This document shows positions 40,001 through 52,244 of a DNA stretch of 64,000 bases, one piece after another. How positions within the stretch are numbered: position 1 is the first letter of the stretch; each line of letters begins with the position of its first letter. The notes under the pieces were generated by a model that saw only the letters and a list, made by a program, of their open reading frames with translations, had not been told where the DNA came from and made no database searches. Position numbers and translations under genes: made by a program. This DNA is from Chondrosia reniformis (Eukaryota > Porifera > Demospongiae > Chondrillida > Chondrillidae): the NCBI GenBank assembly GCA_947172415.1, contig OX359189.1:1758501-1822500 (forward strand), written 5' to 3'.

Positions 40001-43000
40001 ATACCAAATTAATGTATGGTAAGAGATAGGGCAAATGTAAAGATTTATGAAAATTTCAAATTCTCATTGGAAATGTTTCATACATGTCTGTGAATGCTGA
40101 CACCAAGTTTGAGCTTCATATCTTTCCATTTGACAGAATTAGAGCACCAAATGTACATTTATATACTGGTATACTAAATTAATGTATAGTGAGAGATAGG
40201 GCAAATGTAAATATTTATGAAAATTTCAAATTCTCATTGGAAATGTTTCATACATGTCTGTGAATGCTGACACCAAGTTTGAGCTTCATATCTTTCCATT
40301 TGACAGAATTAGAGCACCAAATGTACATTTATATACTGGTATACTAAATTAATGTATAGTGAGAGATAGGGCAAATGTAAAGATTTATGAAAATTTCAAA
40401 TTCTCATTGGAAATGTTTCATACATGTCTGTGAATGCTGACACCAAGTTTGAGCTTCATATCTTTCCATTTGACAGAATTAGAGCACCAAATGTACATTT
40501 ATATACTGGTATACTAAATTAATGTATAGTGAGAGATAGGGCAAATGTAAATATTTATGAAAATTTCAAATTCTCATTGGAAATGTTTCATACATGTCTG
40601 TGAATGCTGACACCAAGTTTGAGCTTCATATCTTTCCATTTGACAGAATTAGAGCACCAAATGTACATTTATATACTGGTATACCAAATTAATGTATGGT
40701 AAGAGATAGGGCAAATGTAAAGATTTATGAAAATTTCAAATTCTCATTGGAAATGTTTCATACATGTCTGTGAATGCTGACACCAAGTTTGAGCTTCATA
40801 TCTTTCCATTTGACAGAATTAGAGCACCAAATGTACATTTATATACTGGTATACTAAATTAATGTATAGTGAGAGATAGGGCAAATGTAAATATTTATGA
40901 AAATTTCAAATTCTCATTGGAAATGTTTCATACATGTCTGTGAATGCTGACACCAAGTTTGAGCTTCATATCTTTCCATTTGACAGAATTAGAGCACCAA
41001 ATGTACATTTATATACTGGTATACCAAATTAATGTATGGTAAGAGATAGGGCAAATGTAAAGATTTATGAAAATTTCAAATTCTCATTGGAAATGTTTCA
41101 TACATGTCTGTGAATGCTGACACCAAGTTTGAGCTTCATATCTTTCCATTTGACAGAATTAGAGCACCAAATGTACATTTATATACTGGTATACTAAATT
41201 AATGTATAGTGAGAGATAGGGCAAATGTAAATATTTATGAAAATTTCAAATTCTCATTGGAAATGTTTCATACATGTCTGTGAATGCTGACACCAAGTTT
41301 GAGCTTCATATCTTTCCATTTGACAGAATTAGAGCACCAAATGTACATTTATATACTGGTATACCAAATTAATGTATGGTAAGAGATAGGGCAAATGTAA
41401 AGATTTATGAAAATTTCAAATTCTCATTGGAAATGTTTCATACATGTCTGTGAATGCTGACACCAAGTTTGAGCTTCATATCTTTCCATTTGACAGAATT
41501 AGAGCACCAAATGTACATTTATATACTGGTATACTAAATTAATGTATAGTGAGAGATAGGGCAAATGTAAAGATTTATGAAAATTTCAAATTCTCATTGG
41601 AAATGTTTCATACATGTCTGTGAATGCTGACACCAAGTTTGAGCTTCATATCTTTCCATTTGACAGAATTAGAGCACCAAATGTACATTTATATACTGGT
41701 ATACTAAATTAATGTATAGTGAGAGATAGGGCAAATGTAAATATTTATGAAAATTTCAAATTCTCATTGGAAATGTTTCATACATGTCTGTGAATGCTGA
41801 CACCAAGTTTGAGCTTCATATCTTTCCATTTGACAGAATTACAGCACCAAATGTACATTTATATACTGGTATACCAAATTAATGTATGGTAAGAGATAGG
41901 GCAAATGTAAAGATTTATGAAAATTTCAAATTCTCATTGGAAATGTTTCATACATGTCTGTGAATGCTGACACCAAGTTTGAGCTTCATATCTTTCCATT
42001 TGACAGAATTAGAGCACCAAATGTACATTTATATACTGGTATACTAAATTAATGTATAGTGAGAGATAGGGCAAATGTAAAGATTTATGAAAATTTCAAA
42101 TTCTCATTGGAAATGTTTCATACATGTCTGTGAATGCTGACACCAAGTTTGAGCTTCATATCTTTCCATTTGACAGAATTAGAGCACCAAATGTACATTT
42201 ATATACTGGTATACTAAATTAATGTATAGTGAGAGATAGGGCAAATGTAAATATTTATGAAAATTTCAAATTCTCATTGGAAATGTTTCATACATGTCTG
42301 TGAATGCTGACACCAAGTTTGAGCTTCATATCTTTCCATTTGACAGAATTAGAGCACCAAATGTACATTTATATACTGGTATACCAAATTAATGTATGGT
42401 AAGAGATAGGGCAAATGTAAAGATTTATGAAAATTTCAAATTCTCATTGGAAATGTTTCATACATGTCTGTGAATGCTGACACCAAGTTTGAGCTTCATA
42501 TCTTTCCATTTGACAGAATTAGAGCACCAAATGTACATTTATATACTGGTATACTAAATTAATGTATAGTGAGAGATAGGGCAAATGTAAATATTTATGA
42601 AAATTTCAAATTCTCATTGGAAATGTTTCATACATGTCTGTGAATGCTGACACCAAGTTTGAGCTTCATATCTTTCCATTTGACAGAATTAGAGCACCAA
42701 ATGTACATTTATATACTGGTATACCAAATTAATGTATGGTAAGAGATAGGGCAAATGTAAAGATTTATGAAAATTTCAAATTCTCATTGGAAATGTTTCA
42801 TACATGTCTGTGAATGCTGACACCAAGTTTGAGCTTCATATCTTTCCATTTGACAGAATTAGAGCACCAAATGTACATTTATATACTGGTATACTAAATT
42901 AATGTATAGTGAGAGATAGGGCAAATGTAAATATTTATGAAAATTTCAAATTCTCATTGGAAATGTTTCATACATGTCTGTGAATGCTGACACCAAGTTT

Positions 43001-44272
43001 GAGCTTCATATCTTTCCATTTGACAGAATTAGAGCACCAAATGTACATTTATATACTGGTATACCAAATTAATGTATGGTAAGAGATAGGGCAAATGTAA
43101 AGATTTATGAAAATTTCAAATTCTCATTGGAAATGTTTCATACATGTCTGTGAATGCTGACACCAAGTTTGAGCTTCATATCTTTCCATTTGACAGAATT
43201 AGAGCACCAAATGTACATTTATATACTGGTATACTAAATTAATGTATAGTGAGAGATAGGGCAAATGTAAAGATTTATGAAAATTTCAAATTCTCATTGG
43301 AAATGTTTCATACATGTCTGTGAATGCTGACACCAAGTTTGAGCTTCATATCTTTCCATTTGACAGAATTAGAGCACCAAATGTACATTTATATACTGGT
43401 ATACTAAATTAATGTATAGTGAGAGATAGGGCAAATGTAAATATTTATGAAAATTTCAAATTCTCATTGGAAATGTTTCATACATGTCTGTGAATGCTGA
43501 CACCAAGTTTGAGCTTCATATCTTTCCATTTGACAGAATTAGAGCACCAAATGTACATTTATATACTGGTATACCAAATTAATGTATGGTAAGAGATAGG
43601 GCAAATGTAAAGATTTATGAAAATTTCAAATTCTCATTGGAAATGTTTCATACATGTCTGTGAATGCTGACACCAAGTTTGAGCTTCATATCTTTCCATT
43701 TGACAGAATTAGAGCACCAAATGTACATTTATATACTGGTATACTAAATTAATGTATAGTGAGAGATAGGGCAAATGTAAATATTTATGAAAATTTCAAA
43801 TTCTCATTGGAAATGTTTCATACATGTCTGTGAATGCTGACACCAAGTTTGAGCTTCATATCTTTCCATTTGACAGAATTAGAGCACCAAATGTACATTT
43901 ATATACTGGTATACTAAATTAATGTATAGTGAGAGATAGGGCAAATGTAAATATTTATGAAAATTTCAAATTCTCATTGGAAATGTTTCATACATGTCTG
44001 TGAATGCTGACACCAAGTTTGAGCTTCATATCTTTCCATTTGACAGAATTAGAGCACCAAATGTACATTTATATACTGGTATACCAAATTAATGTATGGT
44101 GAGAGATAGGGCAAATGTAAATATATATTTATGAAAATTTCAAATTCTCAATAGAAATGTTTCATACATGTCTGTGAATGCTGAAACAACGTTTGAGCTT
44201 CATATCTTTCAATTTCACAGAGTTAGAGCACCAAATGTACATTAAAAGACTGGAATACCAAATTAATGTACG
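34062..44272 (+). repeat. Satellite subfamily A array 3 (about 60 monomers)
   Basis: About 10.2 kb of 170-bp monomers. It starts with the same boundary monomer as array 2 (TTATGGAAATTTC, TTCTTCTTGG) and ends with the TATA-insertion monomer. The left half is heterogeneous. The right part (39,780-44,100) is highly homogeneous and built of dimers and trimers. Confidence 0.95.
39780..44100 (+). repeat. Homogeneous dimer/trimer higher-order repeat in array 3
   Basis: Two monomer types alternate: one with ACTAAATTAATGTATAGTGAG and one with ACCAAATTAATGTATGGTAAG. The GGTAAGAGAT marker falls at 40,021, 40,701, 41,041, 41,381, 41,891, 42,401, 42,741, 43,081 and 43,591, spacings of 680, 340, 340, 510, 510, 340, 340 and 510 bp. 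All are exact multiples of 170, and few other differences are visible, which suggests recent amplification. Confidence 0.85.
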
Positions 44273-45439
44273 TATCTCTCACCATACATTAAATTTGTAT
44301 GCAAGAATCTAATGTACATTTAGTGCTGTAACTCTGTCAATTGGAAAGATGTGAAGCTGAAACTTGCTGTCAACATTCACAGACATACATAAAACATATC
44401 CAAAGAGTTTTACAAATTTTGATGTTCACTCATATTTGCCCTATCTCTCACCATACATTAAATTTGTATACAAGAATCTAATGTACATTTAGTGCTGTAA
44501 CTCTGTCAATTGGAAAGATGTGAAGCTGAAACTTGCTGTCAACATTCACAGACATCCATAAAACATATCCAAAGAGTTTTACAAATTTTGATGTTCACTC
44601 ATATTTGCCCTATCTCTCACCATACATTAAATTTGTATACAAGAATCTAATGTACATTTAGTGCTGTAGCTCTGTCAATTGGAAAGATGTGAAGCTGAAA
44701 CTTGCTGTCAACATTCACAGACATCCATAAAACATATCCAAAGAGTTTTACAAATTTTGATGTTCACTCATATTTGCCCTATCTCTCACCATACATTAAA
44801 TTTGTATACAAGAATCTAATGTACATTTAGTGCTGTAGCTCTGTCAATTGGAAAGATGTGAAGCTGAAACTTGCTGTCAACATTCACAGACATCCATAAA
44901 ACATATCCAAAGAGTTTTACAAATTTTGATGTTCACTCATATTTGCCCTATCTCTCACCATACATTAAATTTGTATACAAGAATCTAATGTACATTTAGT
45001 GCTGTAACTCTGTCAATTAGAAAGATGTGAAGCTGAAACTTCCTGTCAGCATTCACAGCTATCCTTAAAGCATATCCAAAGAGTTTTACAAATTTTGATG
45101 TTCACTCATATTTGCCCTATCACTCACCATACATTAAATTTGTATAGCAGAATCTAATATACATTTAGTGCTGTAACTCTGTCAATTAGAAATATGGGAA
45201 GCTGAAACTTGGTGTTAGCATTCACAGACATACATAAAGCATATCCAAAGAGTTTTACAAATTTTGATGTTCACTCATATTTGCCCTATCTCTCACCATA
45301 CATTAAATTTGTATAGCAGAATCTAATGTACATTTAGTGCTGTAACTCTGTCAATTGGAAAGATATGAAGCTGAAACCTCTTGGCTGTATGCACATATAG
45401 CTATACAGTATATCCTGCTAGTTTTGTAAAATTTCAAAA
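44273..45439 (-). repeat. Satellite subfamily B block, left of E5
   Basis: About seven B monomers following the third A-to-B TACGTA junction. Several consecutive monomers share GCTGTAGCTCTG, a local amplification. It ends in the diverged CTCTTGGCTGTATGC monomer. Confidence 0.9.
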
Positions 45440-46102
45440 AAGGATACCCGAGTTACTGCAGATCCAAAAATACCATATTCTAAAGTATTGAAGATTCGCC
45501 AACCACAAGCGTTTTCATAGGCAATTACTTTATTTAAATAGAAGATAAAACCTTATAATAGTAGGCCTACCTGGACACATCTCTATGGTGGTTGCGGTTC
45601 CCATAGAGGTTGGTAGCGCTTAGACTCTGAAGCTGTCTCCTAATCGGTTGGTGCCATAGAGACGTGCTCACCAATAATCCGGATTTCGGGGGGGTTCCAC
45701 GTAATGTGGGATTGGCATCTGATATCTTAGGATTCATATGAGTCGGCCATATCGAGAAGAACTGGTTCTTCTCACGCAAGTGACACCCAAAGCTCAACTC
45801 GGCAGAGCGTTACCACCGATCCCGGCCTCTGAGCGTCGTGGATGGTAGCGTTCGGTATGGTCCAATTTTTTTCCTTTGGAGTTTCTTTAGCAGTCGATTG
45901 GCGATTTTTCACTTTAGCGACATCCATATATTATAATATGGACAGATACTACTTCAAAACAATCAAGTATTACAGAGTGAATATCCACGTGCATTAAAAT
46001 CTTTAAAAGCGTTCTCGTCATTCAAATATACATATAACAGTAACGTATTTTCAATATTCCCTTCTCTAGGTCGGCCATTTATATTATTACGAAACTCCCG
46101 TA
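45440..46102 (-). repeat. Complex element E5 (minus)
   Basis: Copy of E1 at offset +42,413, with core 45558-45865. It combines AACGTATT with CCCGTACATT, the fourth combination of the two variable sites. Confidence 0.85.
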
Positions 46103-46779
46103 CATTAAATTTCTATACAAGAATCTAATGTACATTTAGTGCTGTAACTCTGTCAATTGGAAAGATGTGAAGCTGAAACTTGGTGTTAGCATTCACAGAC
46201 ATCCTTAAAGCATATCCAAAGAGTTTTACAAATTTTGATGTGCACTCATATTTGTCCTATCTCTCACCATACATTAAATTTGTATAGCAGAATCTAATGT
46301 ACATTTAGTGCTGTAACTCTGTCAATTGGAGAGATGTGAAGCTGAACCTTGCTGTCAGCATTCACAGACATCCTTAAAGCATATCCAAAGAGTTTTACAA
46401 ATTTTGATGTTCACTCATATTTGCCCTATCTCTTCACCATACGTACATTAAATTTGTATGCAAGAATCTATTGTACATTTAGTTCAATAACTCTGTCAAT
46501 TGGAAAGATGTGAAGCTGAAACTTGTTGTCAGAATTCACAGACATACATAAAGCATATCCAAAGAGTTTTACAAATTTTGATGTTCACTCATTTTTGCCC
46601 TATCTCTCACCATACATTAAATTTGTAAAGCAGAATCTAATGTACATTTAGTGCTGTAACTCTGTCAATTGGAAAGATGTGAAGCTGAAACTTGCTGTCA
46701 GCATTCACAGACATCCATAAAACATATCCAAAGAGTTTTACAAATTTTGATGTTCACTCATATTTGCCTTATCTCTCGA
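46103..46779 (-). repeat. Satellite subfamily B block, right of E5
   Basis: About four B monomers that end at a slightly altered switch (ATCTCTCGAATTATAGAG) to subfamily C. Confidence 0.9.
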
Positions 46780-48323
46780 ATTATAGAGTGACAGCCCTCA
46801 ATGTACATTAAATTCTGCTATACAAAGTTTATGTATTGTGAGAGATAGGGCAAAATTTAAGTTTCATCAAAATTTCAAAAACCCATTGAACATGTTTTAT
46901 AGATGTCTGTGAATGCTTATACAAAGATTTAGCTTCATATCTCTCCATTTGATAGAGTGACAGCCCTCAATGTACATTAAATTCTGCTATACAAAGTTAA
47001 TGTATTGTGAGAGATAGGGTAAATTTTAAGTTTCATCAAAATTTTTAAAAGGTGTCTGTGATTGCTTATACAAAGATTTAGCTTCATATCTTAGAGTAAC
47101 AGCCCTCAATGTACATTAAATTCTGCTATACAAAGTTAATGTATTGTGAGAGATAGGACAAATATTTTAAGTTTCATCAAAATTTCAAAAACTCATTGGA
47201 CATGCTCTATAGATGTCTGTGAATGCTAACCCAAAGATTTAGCTTCATATCTCTAGCTCCATTTGATAGAGTGACAGCCCTCAATGTACATTAAATTCTG
47301 CTATACAAAGTTAATGTATTGTGAGAGATAAGGCAAATATTTTAAGTTTCATGAAAATTTCAAAACTCATTGGACATGCTCTATAGATGTCTGTGAATGC
47401 TAACCCAAAGATTTAGCTTCATATCTCTCCATTTGATAGAGTGACAGCCCTCAATGTACATTAAATTCTGCTATACAAAGTTAATGTATTGTGAGAGATA
47501 GGGCAAATTTTAAGTTTCATCAAAATTTCAAAAACCCATTGGACATGCTTTATAGGTGTCTGTGAATGCTGACACAAAGATTTAGCTTCCTATATATCTC
47601 TCCAATTGATGGAGTGACAGCCCTCAATGTAGATTAAATTTTGGTATACAAAGTTAATGTATTGTGAGAGATAGGACAAATATTTTAAGTTTCATCAAAA
47701 TTTCAAAAACCCATTGGACATGTTTTATAGATGTCTGTGAATGCTGATACAAAGATTTAGCTTCATATCTCTCCACTTGATGGAGTGAAAGCCCTCAATG
47801 TACATAAAATTTTGGAATACAAAGTTAATGTATGTATGGTGAGAGATAGGGCAAATATGAACAAAAATTGAAACTTCTAAAACTCTTTGTAAATGTTTCA
47901 TACATGTCTGTGAATGCTGACATCAAGTATTAGCTTCACATCTAGGTGTTTGTTGGAGTTACGATCCTTAATGTACATTAAAATCTGCCATACAAAGTTA
48001 ATGTACGTAGGATGAGAGATAGGGCAAATTTCAAGTTTCATAAAATCACAAAAACTCATTGGACATGCTCTATAGATGTCTGTGAATGCTAACCCAAAGA
48101 TTTAGCTTCATATCTCTCCATTTGATAGAGTGACAGCCCTTAATGAACATTAAATTCTGCTATACAAAGTTAATGTATGGTGAGAGATAGGGCAAATTTT
48201 AAGTTTCTTCAAAATTTCAAAAACCCCATGGGCCATGTTCTATAGATGTCTGTGAATGCTTGCAGAAAGGTTTAGCTTCATATCTCTCCATTTGATAGAG
48301 TTACAGAAGTACAGTTAATGTAC
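46780..48323 (+). repeat. Satellite subfamily C block 3, left part
   Basis: About nine C monomers. One near 47,040 has an internal deletion (AAATTTTTAAAAGGTGTCTG). Another at about 47,826-48,010 is a mosaic with A-like and B-like segments. It merges into element E6 after GTACAGTTAATGTAC. Confidence 0.88.
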
Positions 48324-49349
48324 TCTTTTGTTAAAGAAAATTGCGTAATACTATATATGGCCGACCGTTAGAAGGTATAATATTATAATAAAGACAGAAA
48401 TTCCATACTATATCTGAAAATCTAGAATACTTTCCAATTTTTTATACATATGGATGTGCACTCTGTAGTACTTGATTGTTATTGAAGTACTATCTATCCA
48501 TAAATTTTATATGGATCTCGTTAAAGTGAAATTTCGTCAATCGACAGCCAACGAAACTCCAAAGAAAAAAAGTTGGACCATACGCTACCATCCACGACGC
48601 TCATAGGCCGGGATCGGTGGTAACGCTCTGCCGAGTTGAGCTTTGGGTGTCACTTGCGTGAGAAGAACCAGTTCTTCTCGATATGGCCGACTCATATGAA
48701 TCCTTAAAGATATCAGATGCCAATCCCACATTACGTGGAACCCCCCCGAAATCCGGATTATTGGTGAGCACGTCTCTATGGCACCAACCGATTAGGAGAC
48801 AGCTTCAGAGTCTAAGCGCTACCAACCTCTATGGGAACCGCAACCACCATAGAGATGTGTCCAGGTAGGCCTACTATATAAGGTTTTTCGCTTCTATTTA
48901 TATGAAGTTTTGTCCAAAGAAAACGGTTGTGGTTGGGACCTTTTTTAATATATTTCTCGTTATTTCCAGATCAGTGAATTGTTTCAAGCAAGTTTAAAGA
49001 CATAGGCAGTATTAGTGGTTCACCTGAAAACTGGGAAAAGCGAAAAAATCCTGTAAGTGTCTTGATGGGCCGAGGAGAACGACTTTTCTGATCCCAATTA
49101 TTTTCGAGAAATCGTCAATTTATTCCACTTTAATTCCTGACCAGTGAATCGTTCCAAGCAATTTTACACACATACGCAGTATTTCCAATACATCTCAAAA
49201 CTGTGGCAAATGGATAAAAGCCTGTATGTGTCTTGGTGGAGGGAGGAGAGCGACTTTTCATGATACAGAAAACTAGAGATAGTGAGAGGGTCCTATATTT
49301 ATCGCCTGTACGATATTAATGTCTATGATCGATATTTCAACTAGGCCGC
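48324..49349 (+). repeat. Complex element E6 (plus, long subfamily)
   Basis: A plus-strand relative of E1-E5, about 1.03 kb. The core at 48573-48877 is almost identical to the minus-strand copies apart from CAT for CAG, a 2-bp insertion (CCTTAAAGAT) and a 5-bp deletion in ACCATACGCTACC. Flanks on both sides are clearly more diverged. CAG|GTAGGC at 48862-48870 is followed by TTATTTCCAG|ATCAG at 48969, so a 105-bp GT-AG intron is possible. Two GACCAGTGAATC/GATCAGTGAATT repeats lie downstream, each followed by TCCAAGCAA- or TTCAAGCAA-type sequence. An ATG frame of 61 codons covers 48683-48868. No known domain is recognised. Confidence 0.82.
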
Positions 49350-49777
49350 TTTTATTAGATGTCTGTGAATGCTGACACAAAGATTTAGCTTCATATCTCT
49401 CCATTTGATAGAGTAACAGTCCTCAATGTACATTAAATTCTGCTATACAAAGTTAATGTATTGTGAGAGATAAGGCAAATATTTTAAGTTTCATCAAAAT
49501 TTCAAAAACTCATTGGACATGCTCTATAGATGTCTGTGAATGCTAACCCAAAGATTTAGCTTCATATCTCTCCATTTGATAGAGTGACAGCCCTTAATGA
49601 ACATTAAATTCTGCTATACAAAGTTAATGTATTGTGAGAGATAGGGCAAATTTTAAGTTTCTTCAAAATTTCAAAAACCCCATGGGCCATGTTCTATAGA
49701 TGTCTGTGAATGCTTGCAGAAAGGTTTAGCTTCATATCTCTCCATTTGATAGAGTTACAGAAGTACAGTTAATGTAC
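49350..49777 (+). repeat. Satellite C monomers between E6 and E7
   Basis: About 2.5 C monomers, including the CTTAATGAACATT variant and a degenerate monomer (CCCCATGGGCCATG, CTTGCAGAAAGG) that always precedes the plus-strand elements. Confidence 0.88.
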
Positions 49778-50803
49778 TCTTTTGTTAAAGAAAATTGCGT
49801 AATACTATATATGGCCGACCGTTAGAAGGTATAATATTATAATAAAGACAGAAATTCCATACTATATCTGAAAATCTAGAATACTTTCCAATTTTTTATA
49901 CATATGGATGTGCACTCTGTAGTACTTGATTGTTATTGAAGTACTATCTATCCATAAATTTTATATGGATCTCGTTAAAGTGAAATTTCGTCAATCGACA
50001 GCCAACGAAACTCCAAAGAAAAAAAGTTGGACCATACGCTACCATCCACGACGCTCATAGGCCGGGATCGGTGGTAACGCTCTGCCGAGTTGAGCTTTGG
50101 GTGTCACTTGCGTGAGAAGAACCAGTTCTTCTCGATATGGCCGACTCATATGAATCCTTAAAGATATCAGATGCCAATCCCACATTACGTGGAACCCCCC
50201 CGAAATCCGGATTATTGGTGAGCACGTCTCTATGGCACCAACCGATTAGGAGACAGCTTCAGAGTCTAAGCGCTACCAACCTCTATGGGAACCGCAACCA
50301 CCATAGAGATGTGTCCAGGTAGGCCTACTATATAAGGTTTTTCGCTTCTATTTATATGAAGTTTTGTCCAAAGAAAACGGTTGTGGTTGGGACCTTTTTT
50401 AATATATTTCTCGTTATTTCCAGATCAGTGAATTGTTTCAAGCAAGTTTAAAGACATAGGCAGTATTAGTGGTTCACCTGAAAACTGGGAAAAGCGAAAA
50501 AATCCTGTAAGTGTCTTGATGGGCCGAGGAGAACGACTTTTCTGATCCCAATTATTTTCGAGAAATCGTCAATTTATTCCACTTTAATTCCTGACCAGTG
50601 AATCGTTCCAAGCAATTTTACACACATACGCAGTATTTCCAATACATCTCAAAACTGTGGCAAATGGATAAAAGCCTGTATGTGTCTTGGTGGAGGGAGG
50701 AGAGCGACTTTTCATGATACAGAAAACTAGAGATAGTGAGAGGGTCCTATATTTATCGCCTGTACGATATTAATGTCTATGATCGATATTTCAACTAGGC
50801 CGC
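49778..50803 (+). repeat. Complex element E7 (plus)
   Basis: Tandem copy of E6 at offset +1454, with core 50027-50331. It shares the 5-bp core deletion of E6. The candidate GT-AG intron is at 50319-50423. Confidence 0.82.
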
Positions 50804-52244
50804 TTTTATTAGATGTCTGTGAATGCTGACACAAAGATTTAGCTTCATATCTCTCCATTTGATAGAGTAACAGTCCTCAATGTACATTAAATTCTGCTAT
50901 ACAAAGTTAATGTATTGTGAGAGATAAGGCAAATATTTTAAGTTTCATCAAAATTTCAAAAACTCATTGGACATGCTCTATAGATGTCTGTGAATGCTAA
51001 CCCAAAGATTTAGCTTCATATCTCTCCATTTGATAGAGTGACAGCCCTCAATGTACATTAAATTCTGCTATACAAAGTTAATGTATTGTGAGAGATAGGG
51101 CAAAATTTAAGTTTCATCAAAATTTCAAAAACCCATTGAACATGTTTTATAGATGTCTGTGAATGCTTATACAAAGATTTAGCTTCATATCTCTCCATTT
51201 GATAAAGTGACAGCCCTCAATGTACATTAAATTCTGCTATACAAAGTTAATGTATTGCGAGAGATAGGACAAATATTTTAAGTTTCATCAAAATTTCAAA
51301 ACCTCATTGGACATGCTCTATAGATGTCTGTGAATGCTAACCCAAAGATTTAGCTTCATATCTCTCCATTTGATAGAGTGACAGCCCTCAATGTACATTA
51401 AATTCTGCTATACAAAGTTAATGTATTGTGAGAGATAGGGCAAATTTAAGTTTCATCAAAATTTCAAAAACCCATTGAACATGTTTTATAGATGTCTGTG
51501 AATGCTAACCCAAAGATTTAGCTTCATATCTCTCCATTTGATAGAGTGACAGCCCTCAATGTACATTAAATTCTGCTATACAAAGTTAATGTATTGTGAG
51601 AGATAGGGCAAATTTAAGTTTCATCAAAATTTCAAAAACCCATTGGACATGCTCTATAGATGTCTGTGAATGCTAACCCAAAGATTTAGCTTCATATCTC
51701 TCCATTTGATAGAGTGACAGCCCTCAATGTACATTAAATTCTGCTATACAAAGTTAATGTATTGTGAGAGATAGGGCAAAATTTAAGTTTCATCAAAATT
51801 TCAAAAACCCATTGAACATGCTCTATAGATGTCTGTGAATGCTAACCCAAAGATTTAGCTTCATATCTCTCCATTTGATAGAGTGACAGCCCTCAATGTA
51901 CATTAAATTCTGCTATACAAAGTTAATGTATTGTGAGAGATAGGGCAAATTTAAGTTTCATCAAAATTTCAAAAACCCATTGAACATGTTTTATAGATGT
52001 CTGTGAATGCTTATACAAAGATTTAGCTTCATATCTCTCCATTTGATAAAGTGACAGCCCTCAATGTACATTAAATTCTGCTATACAAAGTTAATGTATT
52101 GTGAGAGATAGGGCAAATTTTAAGTTTCTTCAAAATTTCAAAAACCCCATGGGCCATGTTCTATAGATGTCTGTGAATGCTTGCAGAAAGGTTTAGCTTC
52201 ATATCTCTCCATTTGATAGAGTTACAGAAGTACAGTTAATGTAC
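50804..52244 (+). repeat. Satellite subfamily C block between E7 and E8
   Basis: About eight C monomers, many very similar (CAAATTTAAGTTTC and CATTGAACATG types alternate). It ends in the CCCCATGGGCCATG monomer next to E8. Confidence 0.9.

Larger units (their letters stand above)
48050..50954 (+). repeat. 1454-bp tandem duplication containing E6 and E7
   Basis: Element plus about 2.5 C monomers is duplicated head-to-tail with a 1454-bp period. Both units contain the rare CCCTTAATGAACATTAA variant and the same 5-bp deletion inside the element core. Confidence 0.82.

Noticed and set aside
1-44272. CRISPR-like array
   Set aside because: The repeats are contiguous 170-bp satellite monomers with no unique spacers, in a eukaryotic genome.
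48683-48868. 61-codon ATG frame in E6-E8 as a real protein
   Set aside because: The homologous ATG in E1-E5 runs into a stop after seven codons, and the conservation is at the nucleotide level. It is kept only as part of the element description.
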